64,000 bases of DNA from positions 20,822,865 to 20,886,864 of the forward strand of contig CM026421.1 of the NCBI GenBank assembly GCA_014871385.1, given 5' to 3'. Positions 23,910-35,717 of this stretch are shown one piece after another. Source of the DNA: Ceratodon purpureus. Its lineage: Eukaryota; Streptophyta; Bryopsida; Pseudoditrichales; Ditrichaceae. Within the stretch, counting starts at the first letter, position 1, and each line of letters opens with the position of its first letter. The notes beneath the pieces are model-generated. The model was given only the letters and a program-made list of their open reading frames with translations, searched no databases and had not been told where the DNA came from. The position numbers were made by a program, and so were the translations under genes.

Positions 23910-24545
23910 GTGTCTAACCAAAGGAAGGACTCTCACACAAAAAGACTTTCATGAAAACTTCTCCCTGCTTAAATACCTCTCACGTACAACTATTCTCCTG
24001 GCACCCTAAGTTGATATACAATCTCAACCACTGACACATTGTCTGTCCACTTTATATTAAGAATATCATTAACAATTCTATAAATGAAGCTAGATTTAAA
24101 ATATCAACCTTTAATTATAAGGAATATATCTAAGTGCACTATAAATTGAAAGATTTGAATCAAGCACTTCAATCATGCTCCTTTTTATATTCATTATATT
24201 AAATGTAGAATTAAAATGACGGCTCATTCTAATCTTATAATACATCATGTCAAATAGAATCCGCTCTACGATTCAAATTTTAAAGTAGAATTCAATTAAC
24301 CTCACCTCATATACTTAGACCTGCAAAAAGTGGCTCTGTAATTAGTTAGCGCCGTCTCTCTTAAATCATACATTCGTTACCTAACAGACACCATCATTCC
24401 ACAACTATTCACATGGACATTCCAACCAGAATAAAATGATCATCAACGATGCATCATTCCTCTCACTTTGCTCTCGCGATAGCGCTTGGCTGATACACTC
24501 ACTCTCCTCCCTTCTTCCACTAGTATCACTGAGTTGCCTGCGAAC
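23910..24545. promoter_or_regulatory. Intergenic region between the divergent accessory and transposase genes
   Basis: AT-rich, non-coding. TATA-like words (CTTTTTATATTC near 24181-24191) are present. It is inferred to carry the start sites for both flanking genes of the element. Confidence 0.35.
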
Positions 24546-27500
24546 ATGGGGATGGTCTGTCTGTACGCCCAAGGCATGGGCATCCCTCTCAGGTTTCGCG
24601 TAGATGACGATGGTCTAGCTACGGTGTCCTCTCTTCGCCTCAGTCTCAGATTCCATTTCCGTGAAGATTCCATCAGTATAGAGGAGGAGATGTTTGATGA
24701 CGTTACTGCCGAGGTTACCCACACCCTCGGGCAACCTTCAGTGAGAGATGAGAACAACATGTTGCAGTGGAGACTCCTCCCTGGATCCTATAGAGTCTAT
24801 GGTCTTACTGATTCTCTGATGGCTGCATCCACTGAGATCCTCACCCCCCGTCGCTCTTCTACTTGCACAATTCAGACTCCCTTACCTCGTGATGTCAAAG
24901 TCAAAGTCGAGCCTGGTACCGAGACTTCAGATGTAGAGAAACCTCCTCCGACCGTCATATCTCTCTCTTCTGATGACGAAGTCACTCCCGTCAAGTTCGT
25001 GCCCAAGGTCCACGCAGATGCTCCTCCTTCCATTGTGTCTCCTCCATTGTCCCAGGTCACAGTTAGCATTGTTCCGCTCCTTAAAGAGATTGCTAAGACG
25101 CGTGGGTCCAAAAACATTTTGAAGAAGATAGACTATTCCACTATTAGACACGAGAGAGTAGAGTACTTGCCTGCGAAGTTTGATGGTCCGGTTCTTTTTG
25201 AGTTGCCCCCAGCTGCTGCAGGATCCTCTAAGCTCGCCGCCAAGTCAATGCAGGGAATGGATAAACGATACGACGGACACTTGTGGACCAAGACCATCAC
25301 AACAAACATCAAAAACGACTTCGGACTCTCTTTTCGAAGTTCCACCTGCGTCGGATGGCTGCGGTGCACGAACGAGGAGTGTGACTTCCTGAAGCGTGTT
25401 CCCAAGATCTTCGAGGTTAACGAGACTGAGTTCGAAGGCTGTACCCTGCAAGCTTTTCTCATGGATCAGCCTCCTCCATCTGACTCCACGCTAGTGTGCA
25501 AGGTATGTAAAGAACCTCCATCATGTGTAGCTACATGCGAGGCTAAGATTTATTATGTTGTGGGCAAACCAAATCAGACTAGAGCTTGTATTCACATAGG
25601 AACACATCATCATCCAGTGAAAGTAGGAGACTACAGAGACTCTAAAGCAGAGATTAGTAGCTTAATAGAAGAGCAGGTAGAGATGAACAACAAAGCAACA
25701 AAGAGCGCCGTTGTCCTGGAGGCGAGCAAACTCCTCATCGGCAGCTACCTTCTACAGCCCGAGGATGCACCACCGAGGAAGCTGACGATGGAGGAGCTGG
25801 TTCCTGTTCTGGATCGATGCAAAGATATGGCGTCGCCGAACATCCGCAACAAAGTCGCCACCTTCAAAAGATTCAAAAGGTACGGAATCATGGACGGTAT
25901 CACCAAGCTCCGTGGTAACAGTCTCTGGGCGTATGTCCAGGAGAATAGGTTTCCTGGTCAGGGATCCATGCGTGACAAAGTCTTTGTCTTCAAGATGTCG
26001 GAGGTCGGTCCGGGCAGTGGTGTCGACTTGGTCAGCCGTATGCAAGCTGGTGGCGATTTGGAGAACGCATGGATCATGTTCGACCATGTCAAACGCGTCA
26101 AAGATTGGTCGACCATGGCGTGCCATGTGTACGACGCCACGTACTGCCGCGTGATGACAATCGCCACTTGCGACATGCAGTCCGAGGACACGGACGCCCA
26201 GCTCGTCTTCTGGAAAAACCTGAACCTGGTCATGGAGATCAATGGCGTTGCAGCGCCGAACTTCAAGGGGTTCATGGCGGATAACGCACAGGCGAATTGG
26301 AATGCAGTGCGAATCCTTTACGGCAATGGCAACAAAGAGGACCCAATGGAGGACCGGGAGAGGTCGTGCTTGTTCCACTGGACTCAGAACATGGTGGCGT
26401 ATACGCAGAAGCACTTCCCCGAAGAACTCTGGGAACAGCACAAGAAGATGTGCACTCAGTACAAGAATGCGACCAGCATGGCAGAGGCGGAAACTCTGTA
26501 CCACGCGTTGCGAGCATGGTGGGCATCCACCGGTGTCGTTGGCGAAAGCGGGCTCATCAAACTCGATCAGTGGCTGTCATTCTGGCACCACCGCTTCCGC
26601 CAATGGGGGGGATTCATGACCGAGGTATTATCTCTGAACTCTGTTTTGATGTTTTTCATACTGGTTTCCTAGCCCAAACCTACAAAACTCTAATCCGTGA
26701 ATCTAATGGCACCTACTGTTAAAATTGCAGAAATTCACGGAAGAAGAACTCACAGAGATGCCCACCTGTAACCTCGCCGAAACAGTTCATAACAAGTGGC
26801 TCCAGGCTTCTGGAAACAACGGGAACGACCTGTACGTTGCTACCGTGGACGATTTCGTTCGGGCTTTTCTTCAAGTTGTTAACTACTACCAATTCCTCAA
26901 AGGTGACGTCGGCGGAACAGGACCGTCCAAGAAGGAACTCAGACTCCGGATGGCTGAACGCAACGCCAAGAAATGGGGAAATCCTACACTGCTCGACAAG
27001 CCCATGCTCGATATGCCAGGCGCGGATGAGTTCTGCACCCGTCAGCCTATCATGCCTGGAGCGGAAGTCTTCGGTTCACAGAAGCGAAAAGCCGACGTCC
27101 CCATCGGAGCTGACGAGGAGTCTCATCGCCCGGACAAGACAAACTTCTCACGCCCAAGAGGCCCAAGACGTGCCGTCAGGGCTCGCCCTATGCAGATGCC
27201 CGTCATTGTGGAAGACGACTCCGAACACGAAACCGAGGTACAATGTACGCAACCTCCTGCCCAGGAAGTTGATTCCCCTTTACCTTCACCTGTGAACAAG
27301 GGCGGCATTCGCCATGTCAACGCGGTTGAAGAAACCAAGGTGGACGTGAAGGAGTGGCACATTTCGAGACTTCACAAACTTTCTGCGAAGTGCTGCTGGG
27401 CCCAGAGAGCTGAAACGAAGAAGAAGTGCACTGAGAGAATCGTCAGGGGGCCCCTTTGCACAGCTGCACCGACCTACACTGGGCTGTGGACTAACTATCG

Positions 27501-28224
27501 CAGGAACACTGTTGAGAAGACAGAGTTCTTCTTCTGCTCCGACGATATTGAGCGCTGCGTGAAAGGCTCTAAGCGCAAGTGGGTAGCGCACTACTCAAAG
27601 GACCAGGAATTCCCCTCCATTCCAGAGGTCTGGCCAGTGAAACTAGGTACTAATCTAAAACTGACTGAGATTCTTGCCCTTGAAGCAGCAGGCTTTCAAC
27701 TTCCGCCTAAAAAGCCGGTCTCCCCAAGACGCCTCTTCTCCTCTGCCCCGCCCCCTGCGAATCTCAACTCGGTGCCAGTCCCTGCAGACGCTGACCGCTA
27801 CCCAGGCAAGAGAGACGGCAAGATGGTGAAGCGCACTGCCACTCGTCCCAATCCGGCGCAGCGACTATCCATGGGCTCCTCCGAGTCTCTCAAAGCGCGC
27901 CTCCGTTCCGTCACCATGATACCTGAGCCGGGCCACGGTTGCATCATTGGGCTGGATTCGGGCGTCGCTCCTCACATCACACGTTACCAGATTACCATCA
28001 GTTCTTACCCTGGTTGCACTTGCCCAGCATTCAAGAAGACGATGACTACGTTCAAAGGCAGGACTCAGTTCACGTATTGTAAGCACCTTTACTACATACT
28101 CTTGAAGGTCTGCAACCGTGATCCCGAAGCCGAGCTTTTCATCCATGCGCCTACCTTTAGCTTCAACGAGGTCAGGCTTCTCCTAGAGAGTGGAATCTTG
28201 CGTCACCCCTTGGCGAAGAAGTAG
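24546..28224 (+). CDS. MULE-like DDE transposase with SWIM zinc finger, two exons
   Basis: Exon 1 runs 24546-26624 and exon 2 runs 26731-28224, with a 106-bp intron (GAG|GTATTATC ... TTGCAG|AAATTC), giving 1190 aa. The frame is open upstream, but ATG 24546 has a good context (GCGAACATGG). From the N-terminus: an unknown domain; a SUMO-type patch (VKVEPG near residue 120 and TVISLSSDDE near residue 136); a Cys/His cluster (LVCKVCKEPP ... RACIHIGTHHHP) like the zinc knuckles of MULE proteins; the catalytic core with YDATY (D530) and FMADNAQANW (D579) followed by ERSCLFHWTQN; a second Cys cluster; and a C-terminal SWIM finger CTC-x18-CKH (C1122, C1124, C1143, H1145). The third acidic residue cannot be fixed by eye. 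The frame is intact, so it could be active. Superfamily by motif is MULE-like, but the 4-bp target duplication does not fit. Confidence 0.8.
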
Positions 28225-28478
28225 GTAGCCCTCCTACTTTAGAACTGCCATTTCCACAATGGCCATTTGTCACGTAGTGAATGATTTTAGTAATATACCA
28301 TGTACTAAGTCAGCTATTCAGAAGCTGTATTGACTTTTTCATTATATTAAAGGCTTTGTCGTTCACATTGATTGCATTCTATTTCAATACATTCTATCTT
28401 GAAGAAGTGCACTATATACCTCGTATCCTCTGACATGTACCCTTTATTACAGCAAACATATACTTGTTATTAGATGTC

Positions 28479-28931
28479 CTAATCTTCGATCCTAACACGT
28501 TTAGGGTTGCCCACTACACTATCAGCAGGATTGCGAACCTCTGACTGTACTACAGGACAAACTACATTCGCATTCACTTTCGTTACCACACTTGGAGCGT
28601 GTCCTTGGTATGATCGTTTCAGCAATGGCCCACCTCCCCGCCTCCGATTCACTGATTCCCTGGAATAGGTTCCCCTTGGGATCTTTCCAACCTTGGAGTA
28701 TGCATGAGGTTGCAAAGGCACATCTGCGTCCTCCTCCAGCACTCTGATATCATCCGAATTTTCTGAACGTGGAGGGTCAGCTCTAACATCCGGTTGCACG
28801 TCAACATCCGTTGTTAAAGGACGCCCTTGGCTGCTGGCCATCACCTCTTCTTCGTCCTCCACCTCAACATATGGTTGAAATGGACAAACATCGTCAGCAA
28901 GTGAAACAACAATATCTCTGACGTCTTCCAT
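28479..28931 (-). CDS. Hypothetical 150-aa acidic/basic protein inside the element
   Basis: ATG at 28931 (complement), stop at 28479, uninterrupted. The N-terminus is acidic (MEDVRDIVVSLADDV, YVEVEDEEEV) and the C-terminal half is basic (NRRRGGGPLLKRSYQG, NPKRVRIED). DIVVSLADD resembles a SUMO-interacting motif. No family is recognised. It is convergent with the transposase, and the 254 bases between them are non-coding. Confidence 0.45.
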   Translation of the reverse strand: MEDVRDIVVSLADDVCPFQPYVEVEDEEEVMASSQGRPLTTDVDVQPDVRADPPRSENSDDIRVLEEDADVPLQPHAYSKVGKIPRGTYSRESVNRRRGGGPLLKRSYQGHAPSVVTKVNANVVCPVVQSEVRNPADSVVGNPKRVRIED

Positions 28932-29219
28932 AACTGCTGTCCCGCAGTACGGAAAAGAGCTTCACAAAACACCAACAGAAAAGAGGAAGAGACATTCCAT
29001 AATCCTAACTTAAATATCCGTGAAGGAGATGCTTGGCGCCCTTGAAAATCGGATATTCATTCATTTGAAAGTTGCATCTTCCTCAACTGAATGGAAAAGG
29101 ATGAGGGTTGAGCAGAAGTCATTTAGCTTTTAAAATTTAAAAATAATAAAAAAAATTAAAAAAAAAATTTAAAAGCAAAAAGGAAAAAAAGCAAAAATAA
29201 ATATTAAGGTTGAAAATAA

Positions 29220-29640
29220 TATGAAGGCGACTAAGAAAATGAAAGAGAAAATAAAATGAAAGACAAAATAAAATGAAAGAGAAAATAAAATGAAAGAGAA
29301 AATAAAATGAATGAGAAAATAAAATGAATGAGAAAATAAAATGAATGAGACAATAAAATGAAAGAGAGAATAAAATGAAAGACAAAATAAAATGAAAGAG
29401 AAAATAAAATGAAAAGGAAAATAAAATGAAAGAGAAATTATAATGAAGGAGACAAGAAAATGAAAGAGAGAATAAAATGAAAGAGAAAATAAAATGAAAG
29501 AGAAAAAAAAATGAAAGAGAGAATAAAATGAAAGAGAAAATAAAAGGAACTAGAAAATAAAATGAAAGAAAAAATAAAATGAAAGAGAGAATAAAATGAA
29601 AGAGAAAAGAAAATGAAAGAGAATTAAAGGAAAGGAAAGA
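29220..29640 (+). repeat. Purine-rich minisatellite of about 17-bp units
   Basis: Tandem AAAATAAAATGAAAGAG-type units with point variants, about 25 copies. Nearly all purine plus T on the plus strand; the Phe/Ser/Leu-rich minus-strand frame is only a repeat translation. Confidence 0.85.
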
Positions 29641-29937
29641 TAGATAGAGTAATGGAAGTTAATATGAAGAATAAAAGAAATAAACCATGTAGACCATGGC
29701 GGATGATTTCTAACAATGTTAAGAAAATGTTACGATATTAAACGTTACTGTATCCCTCTTAAGAGCTTTAATACCAATACATTTTATGCGGTAATTTGCA
29801 TATAAATTTGAGGAGATAAGGGGAATTAATGTATGCCTAAACTAGTTAGAAGGAGCTGGAGCATAGTAATTGGTGCACGTTAAAAAATTAATCATCAAAA
29901 AAAAGAGAAAACGAACTACAAATTCAATGAAAACACT

Positions 29938-30138
29938 GTAATTATTCCACGGTTATAGGGTCAATAAAATTACTAAAATTAGTATTTTTCCAAAAATATA
30001 CTGAGAATATTCGAATCTTCTAATTTTATATTTTATTTTTAGTAAAAAAAGTGCTATTTTTAGGTTCTGTCCCCCACTCTGTGCTCTCCGCTCTCCAAAT
30101 CTGCGCTCACCGCTCTCCGCTCTACGCTCTCCGCTCAC
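29938..30138 (-). repeat. Right terminal inverted repeat of the 17.6-kb element
   Basis: Bases 30104-30138 are the exact reverse complement of 12506-12540. The inner block 29938-29962 matches 12593-12616. The right arm is longer because extra bases lie between the two blocks. Confidence 0.92.
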
Positions 30139-30142
30139 GTAC

Positions 30143-32388
30143 AAGCTACGTCCCTGTGTGCCCAGCAGGTACTGTACTCGGACTCAAGAGCCCATGGCAT
30201 AGAGCCGCACGCCTTTGCGCTAGACAGACCTTGAATTATAAAGTAAGAAGCTATAAGGCAAGGACAGATTACTGGAATGCCCAAGTAGATGTCATTGCCT
30301 CTAAACTTGCTCAGCAATTCACATACTCTAGGCCACTTGATATCTCGTATCTACGAAAATTCTTAAAAAATACTCTAAAAAATGATAGGAAGGTATGGAA
30401 ACAACACTTTATTGAAACAAGCGGCCTTCGGCATCCCCGTTGTCCTGAAGAGGCTTTCATCGAATGGAAGAAATGGTGGGTGAGTGCAGCTGGTAGAGAG
30501 GAGTCGATCCAGATGGCGGAAATGAGGAAAGGAAAACGGAAAGCTCAAAGCCTTGATGGCGACCGCCAATGCCCAAGTGCTCCATCGACAGCCCCTTCCC
30601 CATACATGGTACGTTACTCTGAACAAATTTGAACTTGTATCATTCCTTCAGGGGACTGAGATCCATATTTGACACACCGTTTACATGGCGTGGATTTGTC
30701 ATCATCCAGGTTCCGGGTAACACTCCCACTAGACTTGCTGCCGAGAACATGCCAACACCATCCATGTTTTACTCCGAATCCAACACAAGCATGAGCTCCG
30801 CTCATCAGCACAGCACTCCTAATACTACAATCAACAACGTGGGCACTCAGGCTTCCATCCAGGGTCCGCGTGGAGAGGAGAGGACTCCGAGTTTTCCCAG
30901 GGTAGAGAATCTGAGATCTTCATGCACCTGTTTTGTCAATTACCTTAATCTATCTGAAAACATCTAACACTTGGCAAAGGCAGATACAGTGTTCAACATG
31001 TAAAGTCGTCGAATTCTACTACCTCTTTGTATCGACGTTCGGTGAGCAGTATCCATCTACTACGTCTTTCTTATATTACTACGTCTAATGGTAGCACTTC
31101 CTGCTCTCTTTCAAATGTCCGAGGTCTCTGTTCTGGCAGCCTTGTACTCTTTCGGAGTCGCCTACTTCATGTCAGTCAAGCCAGGCTAAGACTCCGTGGC
31201 CATCATTATGTTGACTGCAGTTAATCATATAGTTCCCTCACTCATATGACGTTTAAGTTGCCTTAGAAATGAACGAACATTTATTATGTGTTTTTTTTTT
31301 TTCTTTTGCAGAGCACTTCTACACCACCATACGTGATTCGCGAGACAACCAGAATTAACGCCTTGGAGAACACGGTGCAACGCATAGCAAGCGACCTAAG
31401 CAGTAGCAAAGACCAATTACGGGAAGTGAAAGAACTTCTACTGCGATTGATTAATTCCGACCCTCCGCCGAATCCTACGGTCACCGTCAGCGTCGAGACG
31501 CCTATCGTCCCAGGCCATACAACCAACTTCCAGTCTCCGGATTTTCAAGCTGGCACTACTTTGAGAGAGAGTGTTCCCACCGAGGATGGGATGTCCGGAG
31601 AACAGAGAACACAGAGGGAGTCCAGCGTCCGCATGCACGACGTTCACCGTCACCCTATTCCGTTTTCGCAGACGCCAGTCGCTGGCGGCAGTGCCACACC
31701 TCAGATGTCACCTTCTTGGGCTTCGGGCGACACAATCCCAGTGACACCAAACACTCTTCTTCAAAATTTCACTAACAAGATGCCTGTGGGTGCTGCAGTG
31801 TCGACAGAGGTGTCGGCCTCGATTCGTACGTCACGGGCGGATCAATCTCCCCACCCCAGCATCGATAACAATGGCGACCAGGGAACGTCTGAACGCCGTC
31901 TCCAGGATGGCAGGCAGAACATCAATCCACTTCCCCAATCCAGCCCATCCTCAGCATGCCGTGACGGAGTGAGCACCCGTGGCATGATTCTTGAGGAACA
32001 ATCGCAGCTCCCAGTGAGAGGACCCCGACCACGTTTTGAAATTGGACTATTGCCTCGAATCTGCGATGGCCCAGTTGCCGCAAATTGTCTCTGTTTTATA
32101 CTACATCCTGACATGGGCGACACTGTCGTGGCTGAAGGGAGGACAGGTGGGAGTTGGAAGAGTCCGAAGCAGAAGTTTGGAAATCTTTGCAAGGACGGTG
32201 AGCAGATGGTACAGATACATAAAATCAACTCACCAAACCTACCACTTATCTTCATTGAAGATCGACAACCGTTTACATTGATGGATCATGCATTGGTTAA
32301 ATCCTCGGGGAGTAGAGTGTATGTAAAATGGCAGTCAAGGTTATTGGTGAAGAAGCCGAAGACAGCCCCAACCAGGAAGATCACCTGA
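30143..32388 (+). pseudogene. CACTA TnpA/Ptta-like second gene, 3' part
   Basis: This continues the frame broken at 12505. Exons: to 30608 (donor GTACGT), 30710-30901 (64 codons, donor GTAGAG) and 31312-32388 (acceptor TTTTGCAG), all phase 0. The first part (YKARTDYWNAQVDVIASKL ... HPRCPEEAFIEWKKWW) resembles the plant Ptta/En-Spm transposase family. The third exon starts with a heptad-like helix (RINALENTVQRIASDL, REVKELLLRL) suited to dimerisation. The C-terminal part (GDTVVAEGRTGGSWK, QMVQIHKINSPNLPLIF, YVKWQSRLLV) resembles the TNP1/En-Spm C-terminal domain, which in CACTA systems binds subterminal repeats. The first two exons alone keep an open frame after the inserted element, so a truncated product is possible. 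Confidence 0.7.
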
Positions 32389-32719
32389 TCATCGAACCAT
32401 AAAACAGATGTGCCTGGAGCAGCTGCACTTCAGAGTGTAACCTAATGGAGTTAGATGGAGTATTACGCGTTTACGGTTTCCAATGGTTCGCTACTATAAC
32501 GTAGTCGTCGATTCAGAAGGCCATGGTGGAGTGACACAACCCCTGGCGGTTCGAACAGGATTAGATTCAGGTGTTTTACAAATCTCTTGCAAATGTATAA
32601 TCCATTCGTGCTCAGGATTGTACCCTATTATATTTGGTGTAAAGTGATTTCAGAAATTGTAATTTTCGGTCCGCAAACCTCACTGCTTCGGGCCAGTGTC
32701 TGCATGGGATCACATTTTA

Positions 32720-33445
32720 AACTATATTGCACATGCAGATAATTATCCATAACCCTATCCATATGTATTGGTTTAGTCAGCCCAAATTTAACCCAACCGA
32801 TTTGAAGCCCCAGCTAATTGACCCTAATCAAACCGGGTACACGGCCATCTATATATCCGGCTCGCCCGGATATCCTTGTGTCATATCCGAGCGCATATGG
32901 GTATGGAATACCAGCTTCCGGATATTAGAGACTGAAAGCATAGTATCAACCCTAAACCGGACATTAAGAATGTGATTGAGAACCGCGGATACCATACTAC
33001 TATCCGGTGAGAGACCGCATTCCGAGTACCTTGCCCGGGTACGCACCCAGCCTCCCGGGTACCCTACCGTTCCCAATATCGATGTGGACGACCCGGTCAT
33101 CAGGAGGGAGTTACAATTTACCAAATCCGAAATTCACCCCGCATCCTCGATGCAGTGACCGAACGGAACCCAATGTCATCCGATGTCCGTCCAGCGCAGT
33201 GATTAACTCTCGGGCCCACAATCTGATTTCACCCCACCATGCGAGCACTGTACATGCATGGCCATAAATAACTCGACATGCCATGGGACCACCGTCCCCT
33301 TGCCATTTCGTGAACAGTGGTTTGGGGGGACTGTCAGGTGCCGGATTACACCGAACAGTCCCCCAACTACACCATCCACCAAAGCTTACTTTAGCCTCCA
33401 TTTCGGTGTACAACCAGGTGTAGTTGGGCACCCATTCCACTAGTG
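32720..33445. repeat. CACTA subterminal repeat region
   Basis: Non-coding and rich in short repeated words: CCGGATAT, CCGCGGATAC, CCGGGTAC and TATCCGG in both orientations at 32860-33065, and a GGGGGACTGT / ACAGTCCCCC inverted pair at about 33327-33364. Such repeats are what the second CACTA protein binds in known En/Spm systems. Confidence 0.55.
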
Positions 33446-35700
33446 AGTCTTACGTTCATTTTTTTGTGATGTTAGTTAACGGTTTTAGAACACCATCACG
33501 TTCGGTTCACAAAGAGTCTAGTATACAAGAAGGGACTTGACAAACTTCTGACTTTCAAAAATTCTAGACAATTATTGACGCGGAAAAAAAAAAAAAACAA
33601 AACAAGCTGCATTCTTCATCTCAAAAGAAATTTAGAGAATTTGTATCTCTGTCCTTTTTGGTCGAATCACCTTATATTCATTATATTCATTCTACCTTAG
33701 ACTATCTTTCTATGTTTCTTCTTTTCAAAAACAGAAAAAAGTATATTGTGTGTGCACCTTGAAGTTTGAAGATAAAATTATTATTTTGAAAACAAGGTTA
33801 ATTTTTCATGTTTTTAAAATAACTAAAAATAACATGAGATGACTAAAATTTTAAAATATCATAAAAGGTATTTTCTATATTTTTATTTTTCTATCTTCAG
33901 AATTTTCAAGCTTTTTTTCTTTCTTATTTTAGAATTATTATGAATAAATCAACTGCTATACAAAACTGCCATCATATATACATTTTGAAAGCTAAGTTTG
34001 ATTGGGTGGTGTGTGGAAATACACTCCAAAGGTTCACCTACATAGGCTTTATTGTATTTTGATTGATTGGTTGATCATTTAATTGAGCCCAATTCAATAT
34101 TTTAAGTAATTACTTATTTCAGTAAAACATAAGTGAAACATGATATAAAATTAAAGTTAATTACAGATTCATCTTGTTTTGGATAAGCGATCCAAGGTAC
34201 CTTGCATCAAAATATGCGCTTGAATAATGAGCATGAATGAGAGAACGAGGAAGGTGCAATCAAAGGTGACCAATTGGGTGAAAAAGTATCTAGAGTTTAT
34301 AAGTCTTGAATGCAGTCCTCTTGGTTCTGTTCAAATTACTGAGTCCTCAGCTCACTGAGATTCTTTTGAAACCCATGAACAAGCAAGGTTACATGTTATC
34401 ATTGATAGCTTATTGTGACTCTTGCACTGATCCAATTCTTGCAGGAACTGCTAAGATTGGAGAAATTGCAAGTGGCCAAGTTCAATACCCAGCTGGCTGG
34501 CTCCACAGACCAGGAGCAATTCAAAGAGAATTAGATTTTCATGTTTGATTCACATGGAACACCTAATTTACTTCAAGAGTCAGAGAATGAGCACCAGATG
34601 AGGGTTACACTGTGCTGCCGTGCTCGCCGGTAAGAAACTCCCTATCTGGTAAGGGAGTGGTACCAAAAACCGACTGAATTTCAGATGTGCATACTTCGAA
34701 TAGGGGTACAAAAAATTTAGAATTTTTGGATGGTCTGCAAAGTTAGTGCAATTCTATCCCAAAAAAAAAAAAAACATTTTTTGAGTAAGTCTCTAATTTC
34801 TTATGAATTTTTGAGTGTCAAGTCTTAGGTGGGCCACAAAGCGAGCATAGAGTTCCAACATCTCTGCCCCCTTGGATCCCTAAAATTGTTAATCAAATGT
34901 GTTTGAACCAATTGAAAAAGTGGCCTTTTATGGCACCAAAAAAGCCATGACCTGTCCACGGTGGGATTAGGTGATGACTGCTGAGGTGGCGCAAGCTGCT
35001 AGCCAATGTTCCAAAAACCACTCATGCAGCCAAAAAAAGCGACCCAAAATTGTGAACCAACCCACAAACCCACAGTGAACCAACCCACACTGAACCAATA
35101 ACCGTTTACTTTACCATGATTTTTTTCCTTTACCATGATTTTTTTTCACTGCATTTTTTAACGCCCCAAAGTGCTCGGTTTTAGGAATCCTACTCCTGGA
35201 CCTACTGGTCGGTTTTTGCAGCTGGTCGGTTTTCGGTACTACTACCTTAAACACCTTGAACACCTTCAGGAAAGTTGCAAGTTATATAGATGGGACAACA
35301 TGCTCTATTGGTATTGACAGTAAGCCCAGTGACATGTCGCAATGATATGATGTAACTTATTAATGTCATAAAAAGTACCCATTTCAACCACATGTTTGTC
35401 ATGTAGGTGGAATGAGGCCCAAACAAATACCGCTAGCATAATCATGCGTAACACTAACTAACCCCACGAAGTCGATATTTGCTACCTCTGGGCAGTTTAA
35501 ACCTGCCTACGAGCGGTTGCCTCGCAAGTGGCCATTTGGGTCCCAATGGGCCACGTCATTTGGAAAGCGTATCCATCATGTTAATGCCAAGTGGCGTACC
35601 CCGCCCATCGTGGTTCCTGGATGAATTGCGTTGTCGTGTCATCTATTGTCATTACTTCTGCCAACACTTGTGCTGCAGTAGAATACTACAGTTACCACAA
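33446..35700. other. AT-rich intergenic stretch
   Basis: No supportable gene. Several poly(A)/poly(T) runs. An open frame at 34306-34548 (plus) has no recognisable motif. Around 35080-35145 a sentence-like duplication of CCAACCCACA and of TTTACCATGATTTTTT words is visible. Confidence 0.4.
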
Positions 35701-35717
35701 GTTGTTGTGCTGCCAAA

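Larger units (their letters stand above)
12506..30138. mobile_element. 17.6-kb DNA transposon carrying a MULE-like transposase and a methyltransferase-like cargo gene
   Basis: Both ends carry a 35-bp perfect terminal inverted repeat starting GTGAGCGGAGAGCG, then imperfect homology up to a second shared block (GACCCTATAACCGTGG). The flanks are GTAC on both sides (12502-12505 and 30139-30142), a 4-bp palindromic target duplication. Removing 12506-30142 restores an uninterrupted reading frame in the host exon, which independently confirms the borders. Inside are a ParB/methyltransferase-like gene, a 201-bp tandem array, a G-rich minisatellite, a basic/acidic accessory gene, the transposase and small ORFs. 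The 4-bp duplication is unusual for a MULE (normally 8-10 bp) and is more like Sola-type elements, so the superfamily is open. Confidence 0.9.
4619..33445. mobile_element. CACTA (En/Spm) transposon with the 17.6-kb element nested in it; left end not seen
   Basis: TNP2 transposase (minus) and a TnpA/Ptta-like gene (plus) lie divergently. A candidate right terminus TAGTG lies at 33441-33445 within CCACTAGTGAG, preceded by inverted subterminal words (CCCAACTACACC at 33362-33373 and GGTGTAGTTGGG at 33417-33428). No matching left terminus was found down to base 1, so the true left border may lie outside the window, and the minus-strand gene 522-2456 may also belong. Without the nested insert the element would be at least 11 kb. 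Confidence 0.7.

Noticed and set aside
25752..26504. 250-codon minus-strand frame inside the transposase
   Set aside because: Antisense shadow of the DDE core.
29137..29385. Phe/Ser-rich minus-strand frame resembling a membrane protein
   Set aside because: Translation of the purine-rich minisatellite; not a real hydrophobic protein.
34306..34548. 80-codon plus-strand frame
   Set aside because: No recognisable family and no splice or start context that supports it.
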